In this document: one piece after another, positions 1 through 8,997 of the stretch
How the letters are laid out: each line of letters opens with the position of its first letter
Position numbering within the stretch: the stretch's first letter is position 1
From: Kribbella amoyensis
GTDB taxonomy: Bacteria > Actinomycetota > Actinomycetes > Propionibacteriales > Kribbellaceae
Assembly: GCF_007828865.1 (NCBI RefSeq)
Contig: NZ_VIVK01000001.1
Coordinates: 6,014,001 to 6,078,000 of the forward strand
Direction: 5' to 3'
DNA length: 64,000 nucleotides
Made by a program: the position numbers and the translations under genes
Notes under the pieces: generated by a model
The model's input: the letters and a program-made list of their open reading frames with translations, nothing else
Database searches by the model: none
Told to the model about the DNA's origin: nothing

Positions 1-51
1 TGCGACGGCCGCACTGACGGCGGTAGCCGTCGTAATGCGATTCCATCTCAT
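1..51 (-). CDS. N-terminus of a secreted protein, probably the next ABC solute-binding protein (cut by window edge)
   Basis: Only the first 17 codons are visible. They read M-R-W-N-R-I-T-T-A-T-A-V-S-A-A-V-A, a short basic stretch followed by a hydrophobic run, as in a Sec signal peptide. An AAAGGGG ribosome-binding site lies about ten bases upstream of the ATG. The gene follows the OppC-type permease in the same direction after about 50 bases, so a solute-binding protein of the same transporter is the likeliest product. That identity is inferred from position only. Confidence 0.5.
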   Translation of the reverse strand, partial: MRWNRITTATAVSAAVA

Positions 52-104
52 CTTGTTGCACCCCTTTATTCGTGAGAGCCAGGCTCCCTGGTTGGAGAGA
101 AGTC

Positions 105-1097
105 CTATCGCGAGCGGGGGTCGAGGGCGTCCCGCAGCCCGTCACCGAACAGGTTGAAGGCCAGCACCGTGACGAAGATGGCCAACCCGGGCGGGATCAT
201 GTACAGCGGAACGACCTGGTACCAGTTCGCGGCGGTCGACAGCATGTCGCCCCAGCTGGCCGTCGGCGGCCGGACACCGACACCGAGGTAGGACAGCGCC
301 GCCTCGAACAACACGTTCGTGGGGATCAGCAGGGTGGAGTACACCAGGATCGGCGCGATCAGGTTCGGCAGCAGCTCGGTGAAGAGGATGTACGGACGTC
401 GCGCGCCGAGACTCCGGGCCGCGTCGACGAACTCCCGCTCCCGCAGCGACAGCGTCTGGCCGCGGATGATCCGGCCGATGTAGGGCCAGCTGAAGAACCC
501 GATGATGAAGACGATCAGCGCGACCCGCAGTGAGTCGCCCTGCAGGCCGAGCAGCTTGTCCGGGATGGCACCGACCAGGGCCAGCGCGAACAGCACCAGC
601 GGGAAGGCGAGGAAGATGTCCATCAGCCGGCTGATGATGGTGTCGATCCAGCCGCCGAAGTAGCCGGCGACGATCCCCATCACGGTGCCGATCACGACCG
701 AGACGATGGTGGCGAGGAAGGCGATCAGCAGCGAGATCCGGGCCCCGTAGACGATCCGGGCGAAGATGTCGCGGCCGTTCACCGGCTCGATCCCGAACGG
801 GTGGTCCCAGCTGATCCCGTTCCACTTGGCGATCGAGGTCTGCAGCGACGGATCGACGAGGTCCTGGTGGAACTCGTTCGGCGTGACCCCGAAGATCTTG
901 CAGATCAGCGGGGCGAAGACCGCGACCAGGATCAGGAAGACGACGACGAAGCCACCGGCCAGGGCGACCTTGTCGCGCTTCAGCCGGGTCCACGAGATCT
1001 GCCAGAGTGACCGGCCCTCGATCTTGCCGGCGCCCTCGAGCAGAGCCTCCGGCTGCGCCGACGACGATCCGGGCTCGACCTCGAGTGGCGTGCTCAC
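105..1097 (-). CDS. Oligopeptide/dipeptide ABC transporter permease (OppC/DppC type)
   Basis: An inner-membrane permease subunit of a peptide-class ABC importer, 330 residues. It has the OppC layout: a cytoplasmic N-terminal stretch of about 40 residues, a first membrane helix, an extracytoplasmic loop containing the 'HPFGIEPVNGRD' type sequence, then a BPD_transp_1 domain. The EAA loop lies around residues 220-240 ('DAARSLGARRPYILFTELLPN'-like; it contacts the ATPase). The GTG start is preceded by an AGGGGA site. A 202-base gap separates it from the upstream binding-protein gene, and no OppB partner lies between them. The partner permease and ATPases are presumably beyond the left edge. Confidence 0.9.
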   Translation of the reverse strand: MSTPLEVEPGSSSAQPEALLEGAGKIEGRSLWQISWTRLKRDKVALAGGFVVVFLILVAVFAPLICKIFGVTPNEFHQDLVDPSLQTSIAKWNGISWDHPFGIEPVNGRDIFARIVYGARISLLIAFLATIVSVVIGTVMGIVAGYFGGWIDTIISRLMDIFLAFPLVLFALALVGAIPDKLLGLQGDSLRVALIVFIIGFFSWPYIGRIIRGQTLSLREREFVDAARSLGARRPYILFTELLPNLIAPILVYSTLLIPTNVLFEAALSYLGVGVRPPTASWGDMLSTAANWYQVVPLYMIPPGLAIFVTVLAFNLFGDGLRDALDPRSR

Positions 1098-1299
1098 GCG
1101 CTGCGTTCCCCTGACTTGTTGTGGTCACCGGCCGAAACCGGCATGGCTGCCGCCTAAAACTGCCGCCGAAACCGGCCGGAGTCAAACGCGGAAAGTACTG
1201 CGTTGCCCGATCGTGATGCTGTGGAAATCGTCCCGTATCGTGGACAGTCGGCAGTAAACCATGTCCTCGCACAACCCGTCGTGGGCGCCTCGCCGAGTG

Positions 1300-2862
1300 T
1301 CACTTCTTCAGGGTCGAGAAGGTCACGAACGACAGCGGGCTGAGCGCCGTCTCGAGGTTCTCCACGTCCTGGCCGGCGACCACGGTGAACCGGTTCTGCC
1401 AGCTCGGGACCAGGGGTGCGTCCCGCGCGATCACGGCCTGCAGGTTCTCGACGATCCGCTCGCGGTCCAGCTGGTTCTGCGCCGCGATCTCCTGGTCGAC
1501 GAGCTTGTTCGCCGTCTGCGAGCGGTACCCGTTCTGCAGGGCGCCGCCCTCGCGGACGATCGGCACCAGATACGCGTCGGAGTCGGGGTAGTCCGGCATC
1601 CAGCCGGAGTGATAAATGTCAAAGGCGCCGGCCCTGGCCAGCTGCTGGTACCGGGGCCACTCGACGCTGCGCAACGTCACCCGGAACAGCCCGGACGCGT
1701 CCAGCTGCCGCTTCACCTCGGCCACCTCGGCCTTGGCGCCGGCGCCGTAGTGCGTGGGGGTCCAGCCGAGCGTCAACGGCACCGGCGTCGTGATCCCCGC
1801 GCCGCGCAGGATCGTGGTCGCCGCGGCCTTGCTGGGATCCTTGTACTCCGTCCGGAACGCGTCCGCCTGCCCGCCGAACCCGGGCGGCACCGGCGAGTAC
1901 AGCGGGGTCACCTGGTCGCCGTACACCTTCTTGGCGATCGCCTGCCGGTCCAGCAACTGCGCGACGGCCCGGCGGACCGCGGGTTTGCGCGCGTTCGCGG
2001 ACTTGAAGTGGAACGAGAAGAACCGGGTCTCCGCCGACGCCGCCTGGACCACCTGGTACTTGTCGCCCTCGCGCAGCTTCTCCAGGTCGCTCGCGCCGAG
2101 ACCGTGGAAGGCGAGATCCACCTTGCCGGTACTGATCGCCTGGTTCAGCGCGGCCGGGTCCGCGAGCATGCTCAGCTCGACCCGGTCGTTCTGCGCCGCC
2201 CGCGGACCGCGGTACCCCTTGAACTTGGTCAGGCTCGCGGACGCGCCCGGCTGGTACGCGGCGAGCTGGTACGGCCCGCTGCCCATCGCCTTGTCCGGCA
2301 GGAGTTCCGCCGCCGGGTAGAACTGCTCGTCCACGATCGAACCGGCCGTGGTGGTGAGCAGGTACGGCAGCCGCGCGTCCGGCTTCTTCAACGTGAACAC
2401 GGCCGTCAGCTCGTCCGGCGTGGTGATCGAGGCGACCGACGTGAACAACGCGGCCCCACCGCCCGGCACCTTCAGCCGCAGCATCCGCTCGAAGCTGAAC
2501 TTCACGTCCGACGAGGTCAGCTTGTCGCCGTTCGGGAACGTGAGCCCGCTCTTCAGGCTGCAGGTGTACGTCGTCGGTGCGTCGTACTGGCAGTCGGCGG
2601 CGTCCGGGACCGGGGTCGGTTTGCCCGGCGCCATCGTCAGCAGGGTCTGGTAGAGGTTCGACAGCAGAGTGCGCGAGCCCACGTCGTACGGGCCCGCCGG
2701 GTCCAGCGACGTCACCTTGTCGGTGCTCGCCGCCCGGATCACCAACTGCTTCGGTGTCTCGTTCCCCTGCCCCGGCTGATTACCGGACTTTCCGCATGCC
2801 GCCATCGAACCGGCCACTACGCCGGCCGTGGCAAGCGCCACCAGACGACGCCCCACCACCAT
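1300..2862 (-). CDS. ABC transporter substrate-binding lipoprotein, family 5 (peptide/nickel type)
   Basis: Extracellular solute-binding protein of the SBP_bac_5 family, about 520 residues, the usual family length. I chose the ATG at 2862 because it opens directly onto a signal peptide ending in lipobox G-S-M-A-A-C, so the mature protein should be lipid-anchored at the cysteine. A longer reading frame runs upstream to 2910 but adds only a charged, non-signal-like extension. The order 'two-lobed binding protein, then OppC permease' on the same strand suggests one peptide-import locus, though the 202-base gap allows separate transcription. The substrate cannot be read from sequence. Confidence 0.87.
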   Translation of the reverse strand: MVVGRRLVALATAGVVAGSMAACGKSGNQPGQGNETPKQLVIRAASTDKVTSLDPAGPYDVGSRTLLSNLYQTLLTMAPGKPTPVPDAADCQYDAPTTYTCSLKSGLTFPNGDKLTSSDVKFSFERMLRLKVPGGGAALFTSVASITTPDELTAVFTLKKPDARLPYLLTTTAGSIVDEQFYPAAELLPDKAMGSGPYQLAAYQPGASASLTKFKGYRGPRAAQNDRVELSMLADPAALNQAISTGKVDLAFHGLGASDLEKLREGDKYQVVQAASAETRFFSFHFKSANARKPAVRRAVAQLLDRQAIAKKVYGDQVTPLYSPVPPGFGGQADAFRTEYKDPSKAAATTILRGAGITTPVPLTLGWTPTHYGAGAKAEVAEVKRQLDASGLFRVTLRSVEWPRYQQLARAGAFDIYHSGWMPDYPDSDAYLVPIVREGGALQNGYRSQTANKLVDQEIAAQNQLDRERIVENLQAVIARDAPLVPSWQNRFTVVAGQDVENLETALSPLSFVTFSTLKK

Positions 2863-2923
2863 CACCACTTCCACCCTCTCGTCCCCAGACACGCCCCCGC
2901 GGGCACTCAAGAAAGGTAGCGCC

Positions 2924-3574
2924 TCAGCGGAGCAGGTGACGCAGCGCCTCCGGGGTGATCGGTTCCAGTGACTTGACGATCAGCCGGCGCGGTGCCTCTG
3001 GAATGGCGACCCACTGCGGCACCGACACCACGTACGCCCCGGCCGCTGTGCCGGCCTCGGTCCCGGTCAGCGAGTCCTCGATCACCACGCAGTTCGCCGG
3101 GTCGACGCCGAGCGCCTTCGCCGCGGTCAGGTACGGCTCCGGGTGCGGCTTGCCGTTGACCACCTCGTCACCGGCGACGACCACGTCGAACAGACCGGCC
3201 GGCACGTGCGTCAGAACGGCCTCGATCATCAACCGGAACGACGCCGACACCAGCGCGCACGGGATCTCTTCCTTGTTCAGCGCCTGCAGCAACTCCAGCG
3301 CGCCCGGCCGGAACTCGACCTCCTGCCGGAGCGACTCGATGACCTGCGAGAACATCCGCTCGGCCAGCTCGTCCGGCGTGATCGTGCCGGCCGGGATCCG
3401 CGCCATCCAGACCTTCAGCGCGTCCCGCAGATCGCTGCCGACCAGGGTCATGCAGTCCTCGAGGGTCCACTCGGCGCCGAGTGACGCCATCAGGTCGATC
3501 TGCACCCGTGCCCAGACCGTCTCGGAGTCGACCAACGTGCCGTCCATGTCCCACAGCACCGCTTGCAAGGTCAT
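2924..3574 (-). CDS. HAD-superfamily phosphatase/phosphoglucomutase-like hydrolase
   Basis: A 216-residue HAD subfamily IA protein. Motif I is W-D-M-D-G-T-L near the start (nucleophile Asp9, acid/base Asp11). Motif III is the 'GKPHPEPY' lysine region, and motif IV is 'VVIEDSLTG'. The cap sits between motifs I and II, as in beta-phosphoglucomutase and small sugar-phosphate phosphatases. The start at 3574 is set by an AAGGA site five bases upstream; the frame remains open further upstream without coding character. It diverges from the PAC2 gene. Substrate unknown; cytoplasmic. Confidence 0.88.
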   Translation of the reverse strand: MTLQAVLWDMDGTLVDSETVWARVQIDLMASLGAEWTLEDCMTLVGSDLRDALKVWMARIPAGTITPDELAERMFSQVIESLRQEVEFRPGALELLQALNKEEIPCALVSASFRLMIEAVLTHVPAGLFDVVVAGDEVVNGKPHPEPYLTAAKALGVDPANCVVIEDSLTGTEAGTAAGAYVVSVPQWVAIPEAPRRLIVKSLEPITPEALRHLLR

Positions 3575-3865
3575 CGGGGATCCTTCGTCTCGCCGGGGTG
3601 CGCCAGCAGCGCCTCGGTGGACTGTTCGGGGTGCAACTGCGGCTCCTCGGTTCGGCGGAACGGGCTCGGACAGCCCCACCAGTCTCGCCTGAGCCTCCCG
3701 ATCGCCCGACGCCGGGTCCCGGTACTCCGCCCGGTTGTTGCCCTTCCGGGACATTCCGCTGGGCGTGAAACCCGGCGCGTCGGCAGCCCCTGAGACGTAG
3801 GCTGGCAGTCCCGGTGCTGCCAGTGCCGGAGTGACCGAAGAGACGACTAGGACAGGGGGTGGCGA

Positions 3866-4714
3866 GTGGTAGATCTCGCGAGCCTGAGGGACCCGGTCGT
3901 GATCGCCGCGTTCGCGGGCTGGAACGACGCCGCCGAGGCGGCCACCGGCGCAGTGGACCACCTGATCGAGGAGTGGGACGCCGAGCTCGTCACCGCCATC
4001 GATCCCGAGGAGTACTACGACTTCCAGGTGACCCGGCCGACGGTCGGCTTCGACGCCGACGGCGTCCGCCGGCTGACCTGGCCGACCACCCGGATCTTCG
4101 TCGCCCGTCCCACCGACACCGACCGCGACATCCTGCTGATCCGCGGCATCGAACCGAACATGCGCTGGCGCAGCTTCAGCCAGGAACTGCTCGCCCTGGT
4201 CGACGAGTCCAACGCCCAGCTCGTGGTCGTCCTCGGCGCCCTGCTCGCGGACTCCCCGCACACCCGCCCGATCCCGGTGAGCGCCTCGTCGTCCGACCCG
4301 GAGCTGACGGCGGCCTGGAGCCTCGAACCGTCGACGTACGAAGGGCCGACGGGGATCACCGGAGTCTTCGCCGACCAGTGCGGCACCCTCGGCGTACCAG
4401 CTGTGTCGATCTGGTCCGCGATCCCCCACTACATCGCCGGTACTCCCTGCCCGAAGGCGTCGCTGGCGCTGCTCGGGAAGATCGAGGAACTGCTGGATCT
4501 ACCGATCCCCGAGGGCGATCTGCCGGAGCTGGCGCGAGCCTGGCAGCGAGGCGCGGACGAGCTGAGCGAAGAGGACCCGGAGGTCGCGGAGTACGTGGCG
4601 ACCCTGGAGGAGCAGCGCGACACGGCCGACCTCCCCGAAGCAACAGGCGACGCGATAGCAGCCGAATTCGAGCGCTACCTGAGACGCAGAAACAACAACC
4701 ACCCAGAAAGCTGA
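3866..4714 (+). CDS. PAC2 family protein
   Basis: A 282-residue PAC2 (proteasome assembly chaperone 2) family protein. The typical opening 'DPVVIAAFAGWNDAAEAATGAV' is followed by the conserved 'RGIEPNMRW' and 'ALLADSPHTRP' stretches. In actinobacteria PAC2 proteins are cytoplasmic homologues of the eukaryotic 20S proteasome chaperone, and their biochemical role is not established. The GTG start has an upstream GGACAGGGGG sequence. The acidic C-terminal tail of about 50 residues is rich in Glu and Asp. Linkage to mshC is also seen in mycobacteria and streptomycetes. Confidence 0.9.
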   Translation: MVDLASLRDPVVIAAFAGWNDAAEAATGAVDHLIEEWDAELVTAIDPEEYYDFQVTRPTVGFDADGVRRLTWPTTRIFVARPTDTDRDILLIRGIEPNMRWRSFSQELLALVDESNAQLVVVLGALLADSPHTRPIPVSASSSDPELTAAWSLEPSTYEGPTGITGVFADQCGTLGVPAVSIWSAIPHYIAGTPCPKASLALLGKIEELLDLPIPEGDLPELARAWQRGADELSEEDPEVAEYVATLEEQRDTADLPEATGDAIAAEFERYLRRRNNNHPES

Positions 4715-5109
4715 TCAAGTCCTGCGGTGAGTCGGTGGTGTCACTCCGAAGCTGGCTGAGCACGCGAGCAGGCTCGCAGGTGTAGTTGATGCGGGCGACC
4801 AACCTCACGCGAGCGGGCGCCACCCGGCCGAGACATGACCGCCCAACCAGAACTGTGAGCTTGCTCGCGTCCCCGGCCCGGCAACTGCTGGCGGTCGAAC
4901 GTCAGCAGGGTGTGGTGGAGGTGCGTGCGCTTCGACAGGAGGTCGTTGGTGTTGTGGGCTGTTCGAGTGGCTGGCGTCGGCTCACGAACTGTGGACTTGG
5001 CTGCTACCTCCTGTTCGAATGCTCGCTGCCAATCCGACCCCCTCAATCAGAACTCCCCAGCACCCCGACAGCCAAGTGCTGACCGTCAGGGGCCGGACCT
5101 TCGTGCGGA
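4715..5109 (+). other. 395-base gap between convergent genes, no gene seen
   Basis: This lies between the 3' ends of the PAC2 gene and mshC. The open frames on both strands have no recognisable protein content. A short self-complementary GCGAGC-AG-GCTCGC lies near 4763 but its two-base loop makes a terminator doubtful. I see nothing else. Confidence 0.5.
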
Positions 5110-6330
5110 CTACAGCTTCACGCCAAGCAGGGCGTCGATTGCCGTCGCCACGACCGCCGGGGCTTCGGTGTCTTCGCCGTTCGATTCCGCCCACTGGTCC
5201 ACCGCTGCCAACGCCGCCGCGGTGTCGAGGTCGTTCGTCAGCGCCGCGCGGATCGCCTCCACCGCGGCAGCGCCGTCGGGACCGCTTCCCCGGCCCACCG
5301 CGCCGCGCCACAGATCCAAGCGCTCCTGGGCGTCCAGCAAATCGGAGTCCATCCAGAACCAGTCGGTCCGGTAGTGATGCGCCAGCAGCGCCAGCCGGAT
5401 CGCCATCGGGTCCGCACCGCCCTGGCGTTCCTTCGACACCAGGACCAGGTTCCCCTTGGACTTCGACATCTTCTCGCCGTCCAGGCCGACCATCGCCTGG
5501 TGCACGTACGCCCGGGCGAACGGGTGCTCCCCCGTCGCGCACTGCGCCTCGCTCGCCGACATCTCGTGGTGCGGGAAGATCAGGTCGGAGCCGCCGCCCT
5601 GGACGTCGATCGTCATGCCCAGGTAGTGCAGTGCGATCGCCGAGCACTCGATGTGCCACCCGGGTCGCCCACGACCGAACTGCGAGTCCCACGCCGGCTC
5701 GCCCGGCCTCTCGCGCTGCCAGACCAGGCAGTCGAGCGGGTCGCGCTTGCCCTCCCGGTCCGGGTCGCCGCCGCGCTCGGCGAAGAGCGTGCGCATCGTC
5801 TCCGCGTCGTACGACGAGATGCTGCCGAACGCCGGGTCCGCCTTCACCGCGAAGTACAGGTCGCCGTCCACGTCGTACACCGCACCCGCGCGCTGCAGGT
5901 CGGCGATGCGCTCGATCACCAGCGGGAGCGACTCGACGACGCCCACGTACTCCTGCGGCGGGATCACCCGGAGCGCGGTCATGTCGTCGCGGAAGAGCTG
6001 GATCTCGCGCTCGGCCAGGTCGGTCCACTCCACGCCGGTCGCGGTCGCGCGCTCGAGCAGCGGGTCGTCCACGTCGGTGATGTTCTGCGTGTAGTGCACC
6101 TGGTACCCGGCGTCGCGCCAGAGCCGGTTGATCAGGTCGAACGTGACGTACGTCGCCGCGTGGCCCATGTGGGTCGCGTCGTACGGCGTGATCCCGCAGA
6201 CGTACATCCGGGCGGTCCCGGCGTCCGTCGGCGGTACCTCGACCAGGTCGCCCGACGCGGTGTCGTAGAGGCGAAGACGCCGGGCCGGCCCCGGTACGAC
6301 CGGGATTTCTGGGTTCGTCCACGCCTGCAT
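5110..6330 (-). CDS. mshC: Cysteine:GlcN-Ins ligase (mycothiol biosynthesis)
   Basis: Catalyses ATP-dependent ligation of L-cysteine to 1D-myo-inosityl-2-amino-2-deoxy-alpha-D-glucopyranoside, the third dedicated step of mycothiol synthesis; cytoplasmic. The 406-residue protein is a class I cysteinyl-tRNA-synthetase relative. It has the zinc-ligand Cys45 in 'MYVCGITPYD', the HIGH-equivalent T-H-M-G-H at 53-57, the MshC-typical 'TQNITDVDDP' and 'GWHIECSAIA' blocks, and K-M-S-K-S at 287-291. It is shorter than CysS (no anticodon-binding domain), and the 'MQAW' start is typical of MshC rather than CysS. It marks the host as a mycothiol producer. Confidence 0.96.
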   Translation of the reverse strand: MQAWTNPEIPVVPGPARRLRLYDTASGDLVEVPPTDAGTARMYVCGITPYDATHMGHAATYVTFDLINRLWRDAGYQVHYTQNITDVDDPLLERATATGVEWTDLAEREIQLFRDDMTALRVIPPQEYVGVVESLPLVIERIADLQRAGAVYDVDGDLYFAVKADPAFGSISSYDAETMRTLFAERGGDPDREGKRDPLDCLVWQRERPGEPAWDSQFGRGRPGWHIECSAIALHYLGMTIDVQGGGSDLIFPHHEMSASEAQCATGEHPFARAYVHQAMVGLDGEKMSKSKGNLVLVSKERQGGADPMAIRLALLAHHYRTDWFWMDSDLLDAQERLDLWRGAVGRGSGPDGAAAVEAIRAALTNDLDTAAALAAVDQWAESNGEDTEAPAVVATAIDALLGVKL

Positions 6331-6398
6331 GGAACGGAGCCTATCCAGTCAGCAAGTTCGCGACACGAACAGGTTCCACTTCCCGAGCACCGCCACGC

Positions 6399-7223
6399 TC
6401 AGCCCTCTTCCGGTGTATGTGGCCCCCACACCCGCGCAACGTACTCCGCGAACGGCACCGGCTCCCGCCCAAGCACCTCGCGTACGCCGGTCGCCGGGCG
6501 CGCCAGGGTCCCGTCGGCGATCACCTCGAACATCCCGACGAGCGACGCCACCACCTCCTCGGGCAGACCCTCCGCCCGCAGGTCCGCGGCGTAGTCGGCT
6601 CCCGTGATCTCGCTGTACGAGATCGGCCGCCCGGTCGCGGCGGAGATCCGCGCGACCGCGTCCGCGAACGTCAGCCCCTCCGGCCCGGTCACGTCGTACA
6701 CCCGGCCGGAGTGACCGTCCTCGGTGAGCAGCGCGACCGCGACCGCGGCCACGTCCTCGACGTCCACGAACGGCTCGGGCACCGTCCCCGCGGGCAGGGC
6801 GAGCCGGCCCGCGAGCACCGGGGCGTACCAGAGGTCCTCGTCGAAGTTCTGGCTGAAGTTGTTCGCGCGGATCACCGACCACTCGGCACCCGAAGCCTGG
6901 ACCACGCGCTCGGCCTCGACCATGCTCTGCCCGAATCGCCCGGCGTAGGTGTCCGCACCACGCCCCGACAACACCACGAACCGCGAGACCCCAGCGGCGA
7001 CCGCCTGCGCCACGAACGGCGCGACCGGCTCCACCTCCTCGGGCGCGACCAGGTACACCGCGGAGACCCCACGGACCACGTCGGCCCAACTGCCCGGATC
7101 GGACCAGTCGAACGGCGGGTCCGCCTTCCGCGATCCCGCGCGGACCTCCACGCCCCGCTCCCGCAGTCCCCGGACCACCCGTCGCCCGGTCTTCCCCGTT
7201 GCCGCCAGCACCAGAATCGTCAT
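6399..7223 (-). CDS. NmrA-like NAD(P)-binding oxidoreductase
   Basis: A 274-residue atypical short-chain dehydrogenase of the NmrA/NAD(P)H-azoreductase type. The Rossmann motif is 'VLAATGKTGRRVVRGL' at the N-terminus, and the later 'GPEGLTFADAVARISAATGRPI' block is typical of the family. It is likely a redox-sensing or quinone/azo-type reductase; the substrate is unknown. The ATG at 7223 places the glycine-rich loop at the usual distance from the N-terminus. It is transcribed divergently from an AraC-family regulator with 88 bases between them, a common arrangement in which the regulator controls the reductase. Confidence 0.87.
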   Translation of the reverse strand: MTILVLAATGKTGRRVVRGLRERGVEVRAGSRKADPPFDWSDPGSWADVVRGVSAVYLVAPEEVEPVAPFVAQAVAAGVSRFVVLSGRGADTYAGRFGQSMVEAERVVQASGAEWSVIRANNFSQNFDEDLWYAPVLAGRLALPAGTVPEPFVDVEDVAAVAVALLTEDGHSGRVYDVTGPEGLTFADAVARISAATGRPISYSEITGADYAADLRAEGLPEEVVASLVGMFEVIADGTLARPATGVREVLGREPVPFAEYVARVWGPHTPEEG

Positions 7224-7311
7224 GCCACCATCCAGCCCGATCCGGCCGCGATTCCCCATGGCCGATCGTCCGGGCCGCATGTCCGTTGGTCCGGCTCCTT
7301 ACCCTGATTCC

Positions 7312-8196
7312 ATGGACCCGCTCGACGACCTCCTCCGCGGCCTCCGTGCCAACGGCGCCGTCCTCGGTACCCCGGCCCTGCCCTCGCCGTACGCCCTGCG
7401 CTTCACGGACGAGGCGGCCCTGACCCTGCTCGCCCCACTCCGTGGCGAGGCGTGGATCGTCGCGGACGACGCCGAGCCGCAGCGGATCCGGCCAGGCGAT
7501 GTGGCGGTGGTGAGCGGTCCGAAGCCGTTCGTCGTCACCGACTCCCCGGACGGTCCGCCGCGGGCGCCGATCGACACGACCTGCGACGGCTCGATCGGCG
7601 CGCACCCGATGCCCGGGGCAACAAAGGGGACGGTCCTGCTGGCCGGGGCGTACCACGGCCGGCAGCAACTCCCCCAGCGACTTCGGGAGGAGTTGCCCAC
7701 GGTCGCCGTGGTGGTCTCGGACCACGACTGCTCACCGCTTCGGGACTACCTCGAGGAGCGGATCGCGGCCGGCGCCCTCGGTCGGCACGTGGGCCTCGAT
7801 CGGCTGATCGACTGGTTGATGGTGTGCACGTTGCGCGACTGGTTCGAGGTCAACTCGCCACCCTGGTACCAGGCACTCGGCGACGACGCGATCGGTCCCG
7901 TCCTGCAAGCACTGCACACGTCCCCGGCCGCGCCCTGGACGCTGCAGACCCTCGCCGGAATTGCGGGTGTCTCGCGGACCACGTTCGCCCGCCGGTTCAC
8001 CGAGCTCGTCGGCGAACCGCCGCTCGCGTACCTGACCGACGTGCGGATGACCCTGGCCGCCGATCTGCTCGCCGAACCGGGAGCCACGGTCGCGGCGGTC
8101 GCGCGTCAGGTCGGGTACGCCGACGCGTTCGGCTTCAGCTCGGCCTTCAAGCGCGAACGTGGCGTCAGCCCCGCGGCGTACGCGAGACCGGCCTGA
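7312..8196 (+). CDS. AraC family transcriptional regulator (cupin_6 sensor)
   Basis: A 294-residue regulator. Residues 1-190 form a cupin-like sensor of the AraC_binding_2/cupin_6 type. The C-terminal third carries two helix-turn-helix motifs ('TLQTLAGIAGVSRTTFARRFTELVG' and 'VAAVARQVGYADAFGFSSAFKRERG'). It probably controls the divergent NmrA-like reductase, an inference from orientation. The ATG at 7312 was chosen; the frame continues upstream through the divergent promoter. Confidence 0.92.
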   Translation: MDPLDDLLRGLRANGAVLGTPALPSPYALRFTDEAALTLLAPLRGEAWIVADDAEPQRIRPGDVAVVSGPKPFVVTDSPDGPPRAPIDTTCDGSIGAHPMPGATKGTVLLAGAYHGRQQLPQRLREELPTVAVVVSDHDCSPLRDYLEERIAAGALGRHVGLDRLIDWLMVCTLRDWFEVNSPPWYQALGDDAIGPVLQALHTSPAAPWTLQTLAGIAGVSRTTFARRFTELVGEPPLAYLTDVRMTLAADLLAEPGATVAAVARQVGYADAFGFSSAFKRERGVSPAAYARPA

Positions 8197-8207
8197 CCTG
8201 GCCGGTC
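8186..8207. terminator. Hairpin shared by convergent araC-type and SCO1664-type genes
   Basis: Perfect 8-base inverted repeat GACCGGCC / GGCCGGTC with a 6-base loop that spans both stop codons. There is no U-run, as is common in actinobacteria. It probably ends transcription from both sides. Confidence 0.5.
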
Positions 8208-8997
8208 AGAACGCGGGCCACGGGATCGCCGGCCAGTCGTCGCTCGGGTACGGGAAGATCCCCGTCTTGAGCAACGCGGCGCACCGCTCCCGGGTCGCGG
8301 TCAGTTCGACCGTCGTGATCAGCTCGCACAGGTCGGCCCCGAGCTGACCCGCCAACTGGTCGGCCAGCTTCCGGACGTCGTCGAGCAGCTCGCCCGGGAT
8401 CGGCTCTCCGGCCCAGCCCCACAACACCGTGCGCAGCTTGTCGTCGGCGTTGAAGGTGACCCCGTGGTCCACACCGAAGACGCGCCCGTCCCCCGGGTTC
8501 AGCACGTGGCCGCCCTTGCGGTCCGCATTGTTGACGACGGCATCGAACACGGCCATCCGCCGCAACGCGTCGATCTCGGCGTGCACCAGGGTCACCGGAT
8601 TGTGCCGGCCGTCGAGCGCGTCCAGCACGCCGACCCAGCCCTTCGGTACCCGGCCCTGCGGAACGATGTCGACCAGCTCGGTCTCGCCCGCGGGCAATTC
8701 GGCCTCGTCGATCCACAGCTGGACCATCCCCTCGCCGAGTGGCCCGTCGCGCAACAACGTCGGCGGGACGACGGACCAGCCGAGCGCCTCGGACACGACG
8801 TACGCCGCGTACTCGCGCTCGGCCAGCGTGCCGTCCGGGAAGTCCCACAACGGACGCTCGCCCTGGACCGGCTTGTACACCACGGTCGCGCTCTCGCCGT
8901 CGAGGCTGACGGAACCCTGGAAGGTGCCGTTCGACGCGGCGACCAGACGGCCGTGCAGGGACAGTTCACCCCGCCGCAGCAGGTCGGGATCGGTCAT
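8206..8997 (-). CDS. SCO1664 family protein (PI3/4-kinase-like fold)
   Basis: A 263-residue actinobacterial family with a lipid/protein-kinase-like core. Lys42 in 'VYKPVQGERPLWDFP' would be the ATP-binding lysine. 'VVNNADRKGGH' around residues 154-162 resembles the catalytic loop, and 'VFGVDHGVTF' resembles the metal-binding DxG. No substrate is established. It overlaps the upstream DUF3090 gene by four bases (ATGA), so the two are translationally coupled. The phosphomutase-like gene lies next upstream. The run mshC, SCO1664, DUF3090, phosphomutase is conserved in actinobacteria. Confidence 0.9.
   Translation of the reverse strand: MTDPDLLRRGELSLHGRLVAASNGTFQGSVSLDGESATVVYKPVQGERPLWDFPDGTLAEREYAAYVVSEALGWSVVPPTLLRDGPLGEGMVQLWIDEAELPAGETELVDIVPQGRVPKGWVGVLDALDGRHNPVTLVHAEIDALRRMAVFDAVVNNADRKGGHVLNPGDGRVFGVDHGVTFNADDKLRTVLWGWAGEPIPGELLDDVRKLADQLAGQLGADLCELITTVELTATRERCAALLKTGIFPYPSDDWPAIPWPAF

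Noticed and set aside
4741..5046. A 101-codon minus-strand frame in the PAC2/mshC gap
   Set aside because: No start context, no family resemblance, composition like non-coding DNA.
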